NCBI GenBank assembly: GCA_016719815.1 | Contig: JADJYK010000015.1 | Coordinates: 62,001 to 126,000, forward strand | Origin: Chitinophagaceae bacterium | GTDB taxonomy: Bacteria; Bacteroidota; Bacteroidia; Chitinophagales; Chitinophagaceae | Reading direction: 5' to 3' | Length of the DNA: 64,000 bases | Translations under genes and position numbers: made by a program | Shown here: positions 19,834-28,627 of the stretch, in pieces | Numbering within the stretch: position 1 is the first letter of the stretch | Layout: the number at the start of each line of letters is the position of its first letter | Notes under the pieces: generated by a model | What the model was told of the DNA's origin: nothing | Seen by the model: only the letters and a program-made list of their open reading frames with translations | The model's database searches: none

Positions 19834-21006
19834 TTATTCACTTATGTGGACAGATGAACCCGCCCTGAAAATCACTGCATTTGCAATTGTTTCGAGTTCA
19901 ATCAACGTTCCGGGGAGACAGAAAACCGCCTCACCCTTCTTTAAATAAATTCCCGTATTTCCGTCTTTTGCTAGTACCTCACCTTCTGCCAGGAATAATA
20001 TTTCTGCGCCATCCGTTTTAACCGAAACTGTTTCACTCTTATCTGCAATAAGCCTGCTTAAACGAAAATCCGGCACCGGTACTTTAAACAGTTTTTCGTT
20101 GGGATTTACCACATCACCTGTAAATACCTGGGGATAAGTCGCCTCACATTTCGTATGCTTCAGCAATTCCTTAACATCAATATTCTTGGCGGTAAGTCCG
20201 CCACGAAGCACATTATCTGAATTGGCCATTATCTCAATATTCTGCCCTTCAAGGTAAGCATGCGGCACACCGGCATCCTGAAAAATGGCGTCTCCCTTTT
20301 TGAGAAATACAAGATTGAAAAGGTAGATAGAAAATATTCCCCTGTCGATGTCATTACCTTTATTAAAAATTTCAGCAGCCCGCAAAGCCCAGAAATCTTC
20401 CTTATATCTTGTTGGGCCATCTTCATCATAAATACCGGGAATATTATCAAGTAAAGGCTTCAATATTCTGTTCACTTCCTGTTGTGGCATTACCATTATA
20501 TGCCTGTATAACCCAACATAACCTGACTGATTAAATACAGGCAGTAACTCTTTCAACTCAGAAATATTATACAGGACTTCGATAATCTCTTCTTCTGGTT
20601 TAAAGCCATGCAACAGCCAGAAATCACTCAGCGCCACCATCAGTTCGGGCTTATGGTTATCATCTTTATAATTACGAAGCGGTGAGTCAAGAGGAATATC
20701 TTCTGCATTTTCCCTTGCAAATTCAATCTCCGCTTCATTTTTTGAAGGATGAACCTGTATAGACAGCATGTCCTTAACATCAAGCACTTTAAAAAGATAG
20801 GGTAATGGTGCTGTTTTGGCAGATAGCGGCACTGTTTCTCCTGCCTCATTCAATACCTGCGACATACCCAGGTGATGTGTACCCATCCAATATTCCGCAA
20901 AGGGCTGATTACCGGGATTCGGCATATTCAGCAAATCGGGAATAAATGACTGTCCGCCCCAGTCATAGTGTTTCACCGTTCCTTTCAATAAAAAAACACC
21001 TTGCAT
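19834..21006 (-). CDS. manA: Mannose-6-phosphate isomerase, class I
   Basis: Interconverts mannose-6-phosphate and fructose-6-phosphate; a zinc cupin enzyme. About 390 residues from MQGVFLLKGTVKHYDWGG. Family features: YDWGGQSFIPDLL at the N-terminus, EYWMGTHHLG, the zinc-site segment LSIQVHPSKNEAEIEF, DDNHKPELMVALSDFWLLHGF, and DAGVPHAYLEGQNIEIMANS with NVLRGGLT. A longer frame opens at 21108, but its extra residues (Cys/Phe-rich) are not family-like. The start lies only 36 bases from the divergent yraN start. The frame is intact. Confidence 0.95.
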   Translation of the reverse strand: MQGVFLLKGTVKHYDWGGQSFIPDLLNMPNPGNQPFAEYWMGTHHLGMSQVLNEAGETVPLSAKTAPLPYLFKVLDVKDMLSIQVHPSKNEAEIEFARENAEDIPLDSPLRNYKDDNHKPELMVALSDFWLLHGFKPEEEIIEVLYNISELKELLPVFNQSGYVGLYRHIMVMPQQEVNRILKPLLDNIPGIYDEDGPTRYKEDFWALRAAEIFNKGNDIDRGIFSIYLFNLVFLKKGDAIFQDAGVPHAYLEGQNIEIMANSDNVLRGGLTAKNIDVKELLKHTKCEATYPQVFTGDVVNPNEKLFKVPVPDFRLSRLIADKSETVSVKTDGAEILFLAEGEVLAKDGNTGIYLKKGEAVFCLPGTLIELETIANAVIFRAGSSVHISE

Positions 21007-21042
21007 CTGCAATTTTTTATTATTCTTGAGGTAAAGATAAGT

Positions 21043-21399
21043 ATGGCAGAGCATAATGAATTGGGCAAAGAAGGCGAAGCACGGGCAGCCGGATGGCTGA
21101 GAGAACACGGCTATACATTACTGCACCAAAACTGGCGGCACTCTTATCATGAGATTGACATCGTAGCAACCAAAGGGAAGTTTCTGCATTTTGTAGAAGT
21201 AAAAACAAGAAATGCATCGCCATTCGGTCACCCGGAAGATAGTGTGACAAAGAAAAAATTCAAGGCATTGCAAAAGGCTGCAGACGAATATCTCTATCGT
21301 CACCCTGGTCACAAATGGATACAATACGATATTCTTTCCATCACCCTGAACAGGAATGGCGAAGCGGAGTTTTTTTTGATTGAAGATGTTTTTTTATAA
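21043..21399 (+). CDS. YraN family (UPF0102) putative endonuclease
   Basis: About 118 residues. Fold of the restriction-endonuclease-like superfamily: LGKEGEARAAGWLREHGY, then NWRHSYHEIDIVATKGKFLHFVEVKTR, giving the Glu...Asp...Glu-x-Lys metal-site pattern. Biological role remains unclear in the family. Start taken at MAEHNE (21043); the frame opens 14 codons earlier, overlapping manA. The two divergent genes must share a very small promoter region. Confidence 0.9.
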   Translation: MAEHNELGKEGEARAAGWLREHGYTLLHQNWRHSYHEIDIVATKGKFLHFVEVKTRNASPFGHPEDSVTKKKFKALQKAADEYLYRHPGHKWIQYDILSITLNRNGEAEFFLIEDVFL

Positions 21400-21489
21400 A
21401 GTGAGTGGGAATATAGTTCATGACTGGCCGCTCATAACGCATAAATAATGGCTCACGGCTCGAAACTCACAGCTCAATGCTCACCACTA

Positions 21490-22011
21490 TCAGCTACCGA
21501 CTCCGACTAATCCCTCTCTCATTTTTTCTACTAACCGATATGTCGCCGGGCAGTACTCTACATTCTGCTTGTGTATATGCCCAAAGTCTTTAAACTTTTT
21601 TGATAAATGAGGGAAGCCGGCACAATCAGCAGGACGTACTTCGTAAATAGAACAGAAATGGGTTTTGGGATCAAGAAACTGGCAGGGTTCGGTTTTATTC
21701 ATCCAGTCACGGTCACCGCCCCGCTCCTGTTTCAGCCACTTCGTCCTGAAATCATTGGGTGTCATTTTCAAATGTGCAGCAATGCGCTTTATATCTTTAT
21801 TAGTGTAGGTGGGTGTCATTGTTTTGCAACAATTGGCACAGTCAAGGCAGTCTGTTTGCTGCCACACTTCTTTTTCCAAAACAGCAATAGTACGGTCAAG
21901 GTAACGGGGAGCATTCTTTTCCACTTTGGAGAGGTAACGGCGCATGCCTGTCTTTTCAGTACGGACCTTTTGACGAAAGGAACGAAGGTTTACAGTTGGT
22001 TGCTTGCTCAT
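21490..22011 (-). CDS. YkgJ family cysteine-cluster protein
   Basis: About 173 residues. The Cys pattern typical of the YkgJ/Fe-S cluster (zinc or iron chelating) family is present: CLDCANCCKTMTPTYTNKDI near residue 57, then CQFLDPKTHFCSIYEVRPADCAGFP near 111, and a late Cys in VEYCPATY. Highly basic N-terminus with no signal peptide, so cytoplasmic. Function unknown. Start chosen at MSKQPTV (22011). Confidence 0.9.
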   Translation of the reverse strand: MSKQPTVNLRSFRQKVRTEKTGMRRYLSKVEKNAPRYLDRTIAVLEKEVWQQTDCLDCANCCKTMTPTYTNKDIKRIAAHLKMTPNDFRTKWLKQERGGDRDWMNKTEPCQFLDPKTHFCSIYEVRPADCAGFPHLSKKFKDFGHIHKQNVEYCPATYRLVEKMREGLVGVGS

Positions 22012-22085
22012 TGGCCGAAGATAATGATTCAATTATTGCTGCCAACAGGTTGAAAAAGAAATTTACACAGAAAGAGTTCTGTAAT

Positions 22086-22093
22086 TACATTTG
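22086..22093 (+). promoter_or_regulatory. Candidate -7 box
   Basis: TACATTTG matches TAnnTTTG, 16 bases before the ATG of the lipoprotein at 22110; the -33 element is weak (TTT). Confidence 0.35.
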
Positions 22094-22109
22094 TGTACAA
22101 TCAATTAAT

Positions 22110-22760
22110 ATGAAAGTACTGATTTCTTTTGCGGCCGCTATCACTTTGGCACTAAGCGTTGTATCCTGCAAATCAAAAACATCAAATGCGCCAAAACTCT
22201 TTTGCGATACCGTTTGCTTTAAAGACACATTGAAATTTACCGGCAACCACTCCCTCGCCCCTGCAGTTTATATTATGGCAAAGGATTGTAATCCGGATAC
22301 GATTATGTGGACATACAAAGGAATGGGCAGTTTCAGGAAAACAACATTTGACTTTTCAGACATTAAGATGAATAAAGACTATGTACGTTGTGTGTTCAAA
22401 GACACCGGGTATGCTTATATACTTTTCAATGATTGCCTGACCGGCCGCGGCTTCCAGATAAAACTGCCATTTGATAAAAAACAAAGCTTCGTAATGAAAT
22501 CAAGCGGTATCAACAATACTGATAAGAAATTTTCTATCGCGGACAACATTGTAGCCCATACCGACAGGGGTAATATCTTTCTTCAGGATATGAACACCGG
22601 CAAAACAGCCATGATGACTTTTGGAAAAGAGATTGAACTCGACTACGATGATATTCATAACTACATTGATTCCGTAAATATCACCAACGAACGAATCTGG
22701 GTCAAAGTAAAGATTGACGGCGAGTGGAAGGAGAAAGAGAAGAAATTTACCTGGGAGTAA
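22110..22760 (+). CDS. Hypothetical lipoprotein
   Basis: About 216 residues. The signal peptide MKVLISFAAAITLALSVVSC ends in a lipobox Cys, so the mature protein should be lipid-anchored. The body is a soluble beta-rich domain (DTVCFKDTLKF, FSDIKMNKDYVRCVFKDTGYA, LNDCLTGRGF-like segments, VNITNERIWVKVKI). I do not recognise the family. The long frame opens at 21996, but a start at 22110 places the signal peptide correctly. Confidence 0.75.
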   Translation: MKVLISFAAAITLALSVVSCKSKTSNAPKLFCDTVCFKDTLKFTGNHSLAPAVYIMAKDCNPDTIMWTYKGMGSFRKTTFDFSDIKMNKDYVRCVFKDTGYAYILFNDCLTGRGFQIKLPFDKKQSFVMKSSGINNTDKKFSIADNIVAHTDRGNIFLQDMNTGKTAMMTFGKEIELDYDDIHNYIDSVNITNERIWVKVKIDGEWKEKEKKFTWE

Positions 22761-22907
22761 CGTAGTATATAGGTTTATTCGGTTCTGGTATTGGGTTAAG
22801 TAATTCAGATTTTGGAATTGTTTTACCTGATTTAATATGACAGCAGAACTATTAAACTCCTAACCTTTAAACTTTTCAACCTTTAAACCAGTTAACCTGT
22901 TCACCCC

Positions 22908-23807
22908 ATGTGGGAGCCTTACAAAAAAGGATTCAAAGCATACCTGCAGTTAGAGAAATCACTCTCTGACAACTCGGTGCAGGCCTACCTGCGGGATATG
23001 GAACACCTGACCGTTTTTCTGCAGGAAACGGATGCGATGAAAACGCCGGCAGAAATCACACTGAAAGATTTACAGCAGTTTATTAAATATATTGCCCAAC
23101 TCAGTATGTCGGACACTTCGCAGGCCCGGATGATTTCAGGCATCAAAGCATTTTACAAATACTGCCAGCTGGAAGAAATAACCACCAAAGATCCCACTAC
23201 CCTGCTCGAATCGCCTAAATTAAAAAGAGCCTTGCCCGATGTGCTGAGTTTTGAAGAAATTGAAAACATCATCTCCCAAATTGACCTGAGCAAACCCGAA
23301 GGCGGACGCAACAAAGCCATACTGGAAACCATGTACAGTTGCGGCCTGCGGGTAAGTGAGGCGGTGAACCTGCGTATTTCTCAACTCTACCTCGACCTGG
23401 GTTTTATCCGTGTAACCGGTAAAGGCGATAAAGAACGGCTGATACCCATTGGCAGCAGTGCTGTGAAGTATATCAATATTTACAAAAATCAAATAAGAGT
23501 GCATACGGCCCCGGTAAAAGGAAGTGAAGATGTGCTGTTTTTAAACAACAGGGGCAGTAAACTGTCAAGGGTAATGATATTTTATATCATCAAAGACCTG
23601 GTGCAGAAAGCAGGTATTAAGAAAACAGTATCGCCGCACACATTCCGCCACTCCTTTGCCACACATTTGGTGGAAGGTGGTGCCGACCTGCGTGCCGTAC
23701 AGGAAATGCTCGGCCATGCCAGCATCACCACCACCGAAATATATACCCATCTTGACAGGGAGTTTTTGAGAAAGACATTGGAGTTGTTTCATCCGGCGTT
23801 TAAATGA
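22908..23807 (+). CDS. xerD: Tyrosine recombinase XerD
   Basis: Resolves chromosome dimers at dif together with XerC. 299 residues: N-terminal SAM-like domain (YLQLEKSLSDNSVQAYLRDM) and C-terminal catalytic domain with the active-site residues Arg in YSCGLRVSEAVNL (near 147), Lys in VTGKGDKERLIP, His-x-x-Arg in SPHTFRHSFATHL (near 244), His in MLGHASITTTEIYTH and the nucleophile Tyr there (near 277). This is the housekeeping form by length and by surrounding core genes, unlike the accessory recombinase at 53407. Confidence 0.92.
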   Translation: MWEPYKKGFKAYLQLEKSLSDNSVQAYLRDMEHLTVFLQETDAMKTPAEITLKDLQQFIKYIAQLSMSDTSQARMISGIKAFYKYCQLEEITTKDPTTLLESPKLKRALPDVLSFEEIENIISQIDLSKPEGGRNKAILETMYSCGLRVSEAVNLRISQLYLDLGFIRVTGKGDKERLIPIGSSAVKYINIYKNQIRVHTAPVKGSEDVLFLNNRGSKLSRVMIFYIIKDLVQKAGIKKTVSPHTFRHSFATHLVEGGADLRAVQEMLGHASITTTEIYTHLDREFLRKTLELFHPAFK

Positions 23808-24040
23808 GTTGAACCCAAATTGTTGAATCAAGAAGTAGCATCTTTTTAAAAACTAGTCTGGTGGTAAATTTAAAATTCTATTTACTAAGGCTATACATTT
23901 GAAGCGGAACCGAAGCTCATTCAGGAAAGATAATATTCGTTTGAGGGCTTTTAGCAAAGTCGACTGATAGATGCAGACTAACCACTACCTTTCACTTTAT
24001 TTTATTGAATACCACTAGCAACCATAAATTTCAGTTTTTG

Positions 24041-24696
24041 TTACCAAATGGCAAGCCAATATATAATCAAGCCCCTATTCTTACTTATAGCAACGCCTCT
24101 GGAAAACCCATTTCTCCACTGAAGTGGCATAAACTTACCATCTGTCAACAAATCTTCAGAAAAATATTTTCCCTTTTGAGACTCCAATACATAAATTACA
24201 AAATCTAATGGCAATTTGCAATCAGTAGAATTAGTTGTATAGGGTGTGTGCCAAAAGTTTGGAATTGGCAGTTTGTTTGAATAACAATTTCTTTCAAGAT
24301 AACCGCTATCCTTCTCACTCAATTTGATATCATAGAAATTCTCTTTATTTACGAATCGATTAATAACCAGCAAGCAATTATCATTTGGTTTATAGTCTGC
24401 AATTGAGCCTTCCATAAATCTTTTCATCAGATGTTGTTGCTTTACAGTATCAATTCTCTCAATTGAAATAAACTCCATATTCGCAATTTCTGAAGTAAGC
24501 CCCTCTGTAAAAGTTATATTACTTCTTGAAAACTTCTTAGGAAAATGGGTTACAAATTTTTCACCAAAAAAAACAAATTCCTTTTATATTTTTCACTCAG
24601 TATTCTAAATATTTCATCTTCCGGTTCCTTTTTCTTGGGATAAAAGTTGCAACTAAAAAAAATAAGTATAAATAAAAAATAAAACCCTTGTTTCAT
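24041..24696 (-). CDS. Hypothetical lipoprotein (one frameshift)
   Basis: About 219 residues restored. From the ATG at 24696 comes MKQGFYFLFILIFFSCN, a lipoprotein signal, followed by a charged stretch. A break in the T-rich run near 24567-24580 leads to another frame (FFGEKFVTHFPKKF, NITFTEGLTSEIANM) that continues into the 145-codon C-terminal frame. The C-terminal half is soluble and mixed alpha/beta with no motif that I recognise. It lies just left of a toxin-antitoxin module. Confidence 0.6.
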
Positions 24697-24860
24697 AAAT
24701 AATTTATTTACTTTTTTGCTATGATAATTTCTCCCGTTCTTCTTAGTCTTCTTTTTAATAAAACTAAATAAAATTTAAGAAAGTTGCCATGAGCTCCAAC
24801 CGTTGGTACGGAATAAATATTGTAACTCAAGATTACAGGGTCAACAGTGTCAAACATCCA

Positions 24861-25040
24861 AAAAAAAGGGCTGGTAGAAACCGACTCCGGAATCACTAAT
24901 ACCGACGATTCCGCTCTGCGAAGTCGCCTAACTTCGCTGCTTAATGTTTTCACCAGCCTTGCAGATTGCATAATTCTGGCAGAATAGCATGGTAAAAAAG
25001 CCAACCAGGTTTGCGAAATAGACAGAATAAGCAAAGCCGG
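24861..25040 (+). repeat. Imperfect repeat pair, left copies (A and B)
   Basis: Block A (24861-24900, GGGCTGGTAGAAACCGACTC with flanks) and block B (24961-25040) each have a diverged copy on the other side of the toxin-antitoxin pair, at 25855-25896 and 25725-25805. The copies are in the same orientation but in swapped order. A shadow ORF at 24708-25052 crosses this segment and is not called. Confidence 0.55.
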
Positions 25041-25067
25041 AAGAACTGGCAATGTAAATTAACACAG

Positions 25068-25395
25068 TTACTCAATCTCTATAATCCGGCTCCCGCTGTC
25101 TTGTGCCAGCACATCTTTAATCTTGTCAACTAACGGAAGGATAGTTTCGTAGTTATTGTTTTTTACGTTGAGTATTATGAAGCCCATATTATACTTTGAG
25201 AGGTTTTGCTGGTATTGAAGGTTCTTGTCTGATGTTAGCAGACAGTCAAAACTTGCTCCTGCATTGCCGAAATAAGTTCCCCGTTCTCTCTAAAGCATTC
25301 CACCCCATGTCGTTTACAGTATAAATTTCACATACATCCTGCAGCCGGTACTTAAGTTTTACCGGAAGGTTCTCATCAAGCAACACCTTTTTCAT
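25068..25395 (-). CDS. DUF5615 PIN-like toxin (frameshifted)
   Basis: About 110 residues restored. The first frame from MKKVLLDENLPVKLKYRL (ATG ending at 25395) carries the conserved DEN metal-site motif and the DMGW motif (TVNDMGWNAL). A second frame, after breaks between 25262 and 25290, supplies FDCLLTSDKNLQYQQNL and ILNVKNNN, which complete the DUF5615 PIN-like domain. Such proteins act as putative ribonuclease toxins. The start overlaps the end of the DUF433 gene by about 20 bases, the classic arrangement of this toxin-antitoxin type. Confidence 0.75.
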
Positions 25396-25605
25396 TGGCA
25401 AGTGTGTGGAAGTTGAGTAAGTTTTCAAAATGGTCAATTACCTGGATGGCCTGCTCTTTCCTGACAGACGGGAAATCGAGAATAAACTCATCCAGCGAAT
25501 GACCTCCTTTAAGATAATCAAAGAGGTTTTTTACCGGGACCCTTGTATTTGTGAAAACAGGCTCCCGCTTTGAATATTTGGCGATATAGTAACCGGGCTG
25601 GACAT
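25376..25605 (-). CDS. DUF433 antitoxin (one frameshift)
   Basis: About 76 residues restored. From the ATG at 25605: MSSPVTISPNIQSG, then, after restoring one G near 25561-25565, EPVFTNTRVPVKNLFDYLKG and SLDEFILDFPSVRKEQAIQV. This is the normal DUF433 layout, a helix-turn-helix protein that pairs with DUF5615 toxins. It precedes and overlaps the toxin gene, so the pair should be co-transcribed and autoregulated (family knowledge). Confidence 0.75.
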
Positions 25606-25724
25606 TTTTCTTTTATAAAGTTACAAAAATATTGGCAGATATGAATTAGGATTAAAACCTTAAACGTAATAGCCCCCGCCCGGCAAAATCTCTGGATCTC
25701 ATCCATATGTTCTCACAACCCTGC

Positions 25725-25896
25725 TGCTGCAAGTATCTGTCAGAATGGTATGGCAAAAACACCAAACACAGTTTGTGAAGAACAAAGAATATGCAAAGTC
25801 AGAGACTTCGCAAAGCATTGACAACGACTTAAGAGTGCTTAACCCTCTGTTTACACAAAAAAGGGCTGGTAGAAACCAACCCCGAAATCACTAACC
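25725..25896 (+). repeat. Imperfect repeat pair, right copies (B' and A')
   Basis: B' (25725-25805) resembles 24961-25040, including ATGGCAAAAAC / GTTTGTGAA / AGAATATGCAAAG. A' (25855-25896) matches 24861-24900 with about three differences in 36 bases. Together with the left copies they bracket the DUF433/DUF5615 pair. The remaining bases of 25606-25957 show no gene. Confidence 0.55.
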
Positions 25897-25957
25897 GGCT
25901 GTTAAATGATTAGTTCAGTATTGAGATGCAGTGAGCAGACTATTGCACAGCCACTGC

Positions 25958-27898
25958 TTATTTTTTACTTATTGTTTCTTCGTCACCTTCCGCTGCCGGT
26001 TTTGTTTTGGCCAGCAATTTGGCACTTTCCACCAGCCTGATAAACTCAGAACGGTAGCCCTCATCATCATTTCCTTTGGCTTTTTTGGCCAGGCTGATAA
26101 CACTGACATATGAAGCCTCTGATTTAAACTCAGAGTCACGGAGCAGCAGGCCAAACTGTGCCACCGCTGCAGCAAACCTGAAATTATCTGATGTTTTTGC
26201 TATCGCAATATGTTCATCCTTTACCGGATGTTCAATCAGTTTGCTTACATCGCCATCAGGTGATTTATAGCGGAGTTTTACGGTCATTATTTCATCGCTG
26301 TATTTTGTTTTGCTGAGCGGCTCCACATCTTTCTGGTATTTCAGTTTGCCCACATCTTTCAGGAATTCACTCTCCGCTCCTGCTGGTATAATTTCATACA
26401 GTGCTGTTACGGTATGCCCGCTGCCGAGTTCGCCGGCATCTTTTTTATCATCGTTAAAATCTTCTTTGGCCAGCATCCTGTTTTCGTAACCAATAAGCCG
26501 GTAGCCCTGTACTTTGGCAGGATTAAATTCTATCTGCAGTTTTACATCTTTGGCAATGGTAAAGAGTGTGCCGCCAAATTCATTCACCAGTACTTTCTTC
26601 GCCTCGCTAAGGCCATCAATATATGCATGGTTGCCATTTCCTTTGTCGGCCAGTTTTTGCATTTTGGCATCCTGGTAGTTGCCCATGCCATAACCCAGCA
26701 CCGTAAGAAATACGCCACTCTTTCTTTCCTGTTCAATCAGCCGTTCCATGGCATCGTCGCTGCTTTCTCCCACGTTAAAGTCACCATCAGTGCAAAGGAT
26801 AACACGGTTGTTGCCGCCTTTTACAAAATTCTCTCTTGCTGTTTTGTAAGCCAGTTTAATACCGGCGCCACCTGCGGTGGAACCACCGGCATCTAACCGG
26901 TCAATAGCATCTTTAATCTTTGTTTTCTCATAACCACTGGTTGGGGGAAGCACAAGCCCAGCCGCACCGGCATATACCACCATCGCTACTTTATCTTTTT
27001 CCCGTAACTGTTCAACCAATAGCTTCATAGATGCTTTTACCAGGGGCAGTTTGTTAGGCTCGCCCATAGAACCGGAAACATCTATCAGGAACACAAGATT
27101 GGATGCCGGTAAATTATCAGTGGGAATTTGCCTGCCCTGCAAACCGATTAGTACCAACTTATGATTAGAGTTCCACGGCGCATCTGATATTTCTGTATTT
27201 ACAGTAAACGGGTCTTTCTTTTCCGGCTGCGGATATTCGTACTTAAAATAGTTCACCATTTCTTCTATACGAACGGCACCGGCAGGCGGCAGTTGCCCCT
27301 GGTTGAGAAAGCGGCGCACATTACTGTATGAGGCTGCATCCACATCAATAGAAAAAGTAGATAACGGGTTATCGGTAGCTTTTAAGAATTTGTTCTCGAC
27401 TATTTTATCGTAACCTTCCCGGTCAAAATCTTCATAACGGCCTTCACCCGGTTTGAAAAAGTAGGAATTCATATCTCCTTCATCTTGTACGGATATATAG
27501 CCGTTCAGCGGTGATGACTTTATTTTTGATGTTGAATAGCCATATTCTTTGTATTGTTTCGCCATGCCTAAAGAAGTAACAACCACCTCCGTTCCCACAG
27601 CAGTTTTGTTTTTCATTACTACATTAATTACAGACCGCCCTTTCACTTTCACTTCAACGGTTTCAACAGCAGCACCAGAGAAAACTAATATCGAATGGGC
27701 ACCAGGAACAATAATTTTATAGGTTCCTTTATTATCTGCTGCCACTCCTGTTGTTGTTCCCTTTACCATTACACTGGCTCCCATTACCGGGTTGCCTGAT
27801 TCGTCAGTAATTGTTCCGCTAACAGTGTGAGACTTTACCGGGCGAAATGCCACCAGTACAAACAGCACCGGCGCAATAAGCATTAATAACTTCTTCAT
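25958..27898 (-). CDS. VWA domain protein with CarboxypepD-reg-like N-domain (YfbK-like)
   Basis: About 646 residues from MKKLLMLIAPVL (27898). An N-terminal signal/anchor is followed by a carboxypeptidase-regulatory-like beta domain (TVSGTITDESGNPVMGASVMVKG, ~20-105), a YfbK-type N domain (STFSIDVDAASYSNVRRFLN, near 185), and a von Willebrand A domain from ~260 with an intact MIDAS motif FLIDVSGSMG and TDGDFNVG. The C-terminal DUF3520-like domain includes EIMTVKLRYK. Such proteins are exported adhesion- or complex-forming factors of poorly known role. It is divergent from an ECF sigma gene 87 bases away, a common Bacteroidota neighbourhood. Confidence 0.9.
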   Translation of the reverse strand: MKKLLMLIAPVLFVLVAFRPVKSHTVSGTITDESGNPVMGASVMVKGTTTGVAADNKGTYKIIVPGAHSILVFSGAAVETVEVKVKGRSVINVVMKNKTAVGTEVVVTSLGMAKQYKEYGYSTSKIKSSPLNGYISVQDEGDMNSYFFKPGEGRYEDFDREGYDKIVENKFLKATDNPLSTFSIDVDAASYSNVRRFLNQGQLPPAGAVRIEEMVNYFKYEYPQPEKKDPFTVNTEISDAPWNSNHKLVLIGLQGRQIPTDNLPASNLVFLIDVSGSMGEPNKLPLVKASMKLLVEQLREKDKVAMVVYAGAAGLVLPPTSGYEKTKIKDAIDRLDAGGSTAGGAGIKLAYKTARENFVKGGNNRVILCTDGDFNVGESSDDAMERLIEQERKSGVFLTVLGYGMGNYQDAKMQKLADKGNGNHAYIDGLSEAKKVLVNEFGGTLFTIAKDVKLQIEFNPAKVQGYRLIGYENRMLAKEDFNDDKKDAGELGSGHTVTALYEIIPAGAESEFLKDVGKLKYQKDVEPLSKTKYSDEIMTVKLRYKSPDGDVSKLIEHPVKDEHIAIAKTSDNFRFAAAVAQFGLLLRDSEFKSEASYVSVISLAKKAKGNDDEGYRSEFIRLVESAKLLAKTKPAAEGDEETISKK

Positions 27899-27984
27899 AA
27901 AACTGATTTTACTACCCTGATGCAGGATTAAAGACGATTGCATAAGCCCGACAATAGAATCTATTAATTCATTAATTTTAGCCG

Positions 27985-28553
27985 TTGGCATTTATTAAGC
28001 ACATATCTCACACATCACTAACCGACAGAGAACTGGTTGCCCTGTACAAAGAACGGGACGACATGACCGTTTTGGGCGAATTATACAACCGCTATATGGA
28101 ACTGGTATACGGGGTTTGTCTCAAGTATTTTAAAGAACCCGAACGGTCGAAGGATGCCGTAATGCAGATTTTTGAGGAACTGGTATCAAAATTGAAGCGG
28201 CATGAAGTGGACAATTTCAAAGGCTGGCTGCACCAGGTGGCTAAAAATCACTGCCTGATGCAGTTGCGGACACCCAAGAATATGAAAACCGTGGAGTTTC
28301 AACCCGAACTTGTGCAATCCGGGGAAGAAATGCATCTGAATGGTGTGCTTGAAAAGAGGAGCATTTTAAAAAGATGGAATCCTGCCTTGAAACACTGGTA
28401 AACGAGCAGCGGGAAGCTATCCGGTTATTTTACCTGGAAAGTAAGTGCTACAATGAAATTGTGGAAATTACCGGGCAGGACTGGAACCAGGTTCGCAGCC
28501 TGATACAGAACGGAAGGAGAAACCTGAAAATATGTATGGAGAAGCAAGTATGA
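27985..28553 (+). CDS. ECF RNA polymerase sigma factor (one frameshift)
   Basis: About 189 residues restored. Region 2: LGELYNRYMELVYGVCLKYF and DAVMQIFEELVSKLKRHEV with FKGWLHQVAKNHCLMQLR. After a one-base break in the A run at 28352-28356 the other frame gives EEHFKKMESCLETLV and region 4, REAIRLFYLESKCYNEIVEI with VRSLIQNGRRNLK. No in-frame ATG fits the start; a TTG at 27985 (MAFIKH) is the best candidate, since a stop lies just upstream. The anti-sigma-like gene follows, as usual in this phylum. Confidence 0.85.
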
Positions 28554-28627
28554 AGGTGGAATTTTTTATTTGGGATTTATTAATAGTTCAGAACTTTGTA
28601 TAAGCATATTCCCCTGGGGGGAAGAAA

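Noticed and set aside
22908..23807. XerD-like gene as a mobile-element integrase
   Set aside because: Length, motifs and core-gene neighbourhood fit the housekeeping XerD; no repeats or cargo surround it.
24708..25052. 114-codon minus-strand ORF next to the toxin-antitoxin pair
   Set aside because: It runs through the imperfect repeat blocks, lacks motifs and a ribosome binding site, and has a composition typical of a chance frame.
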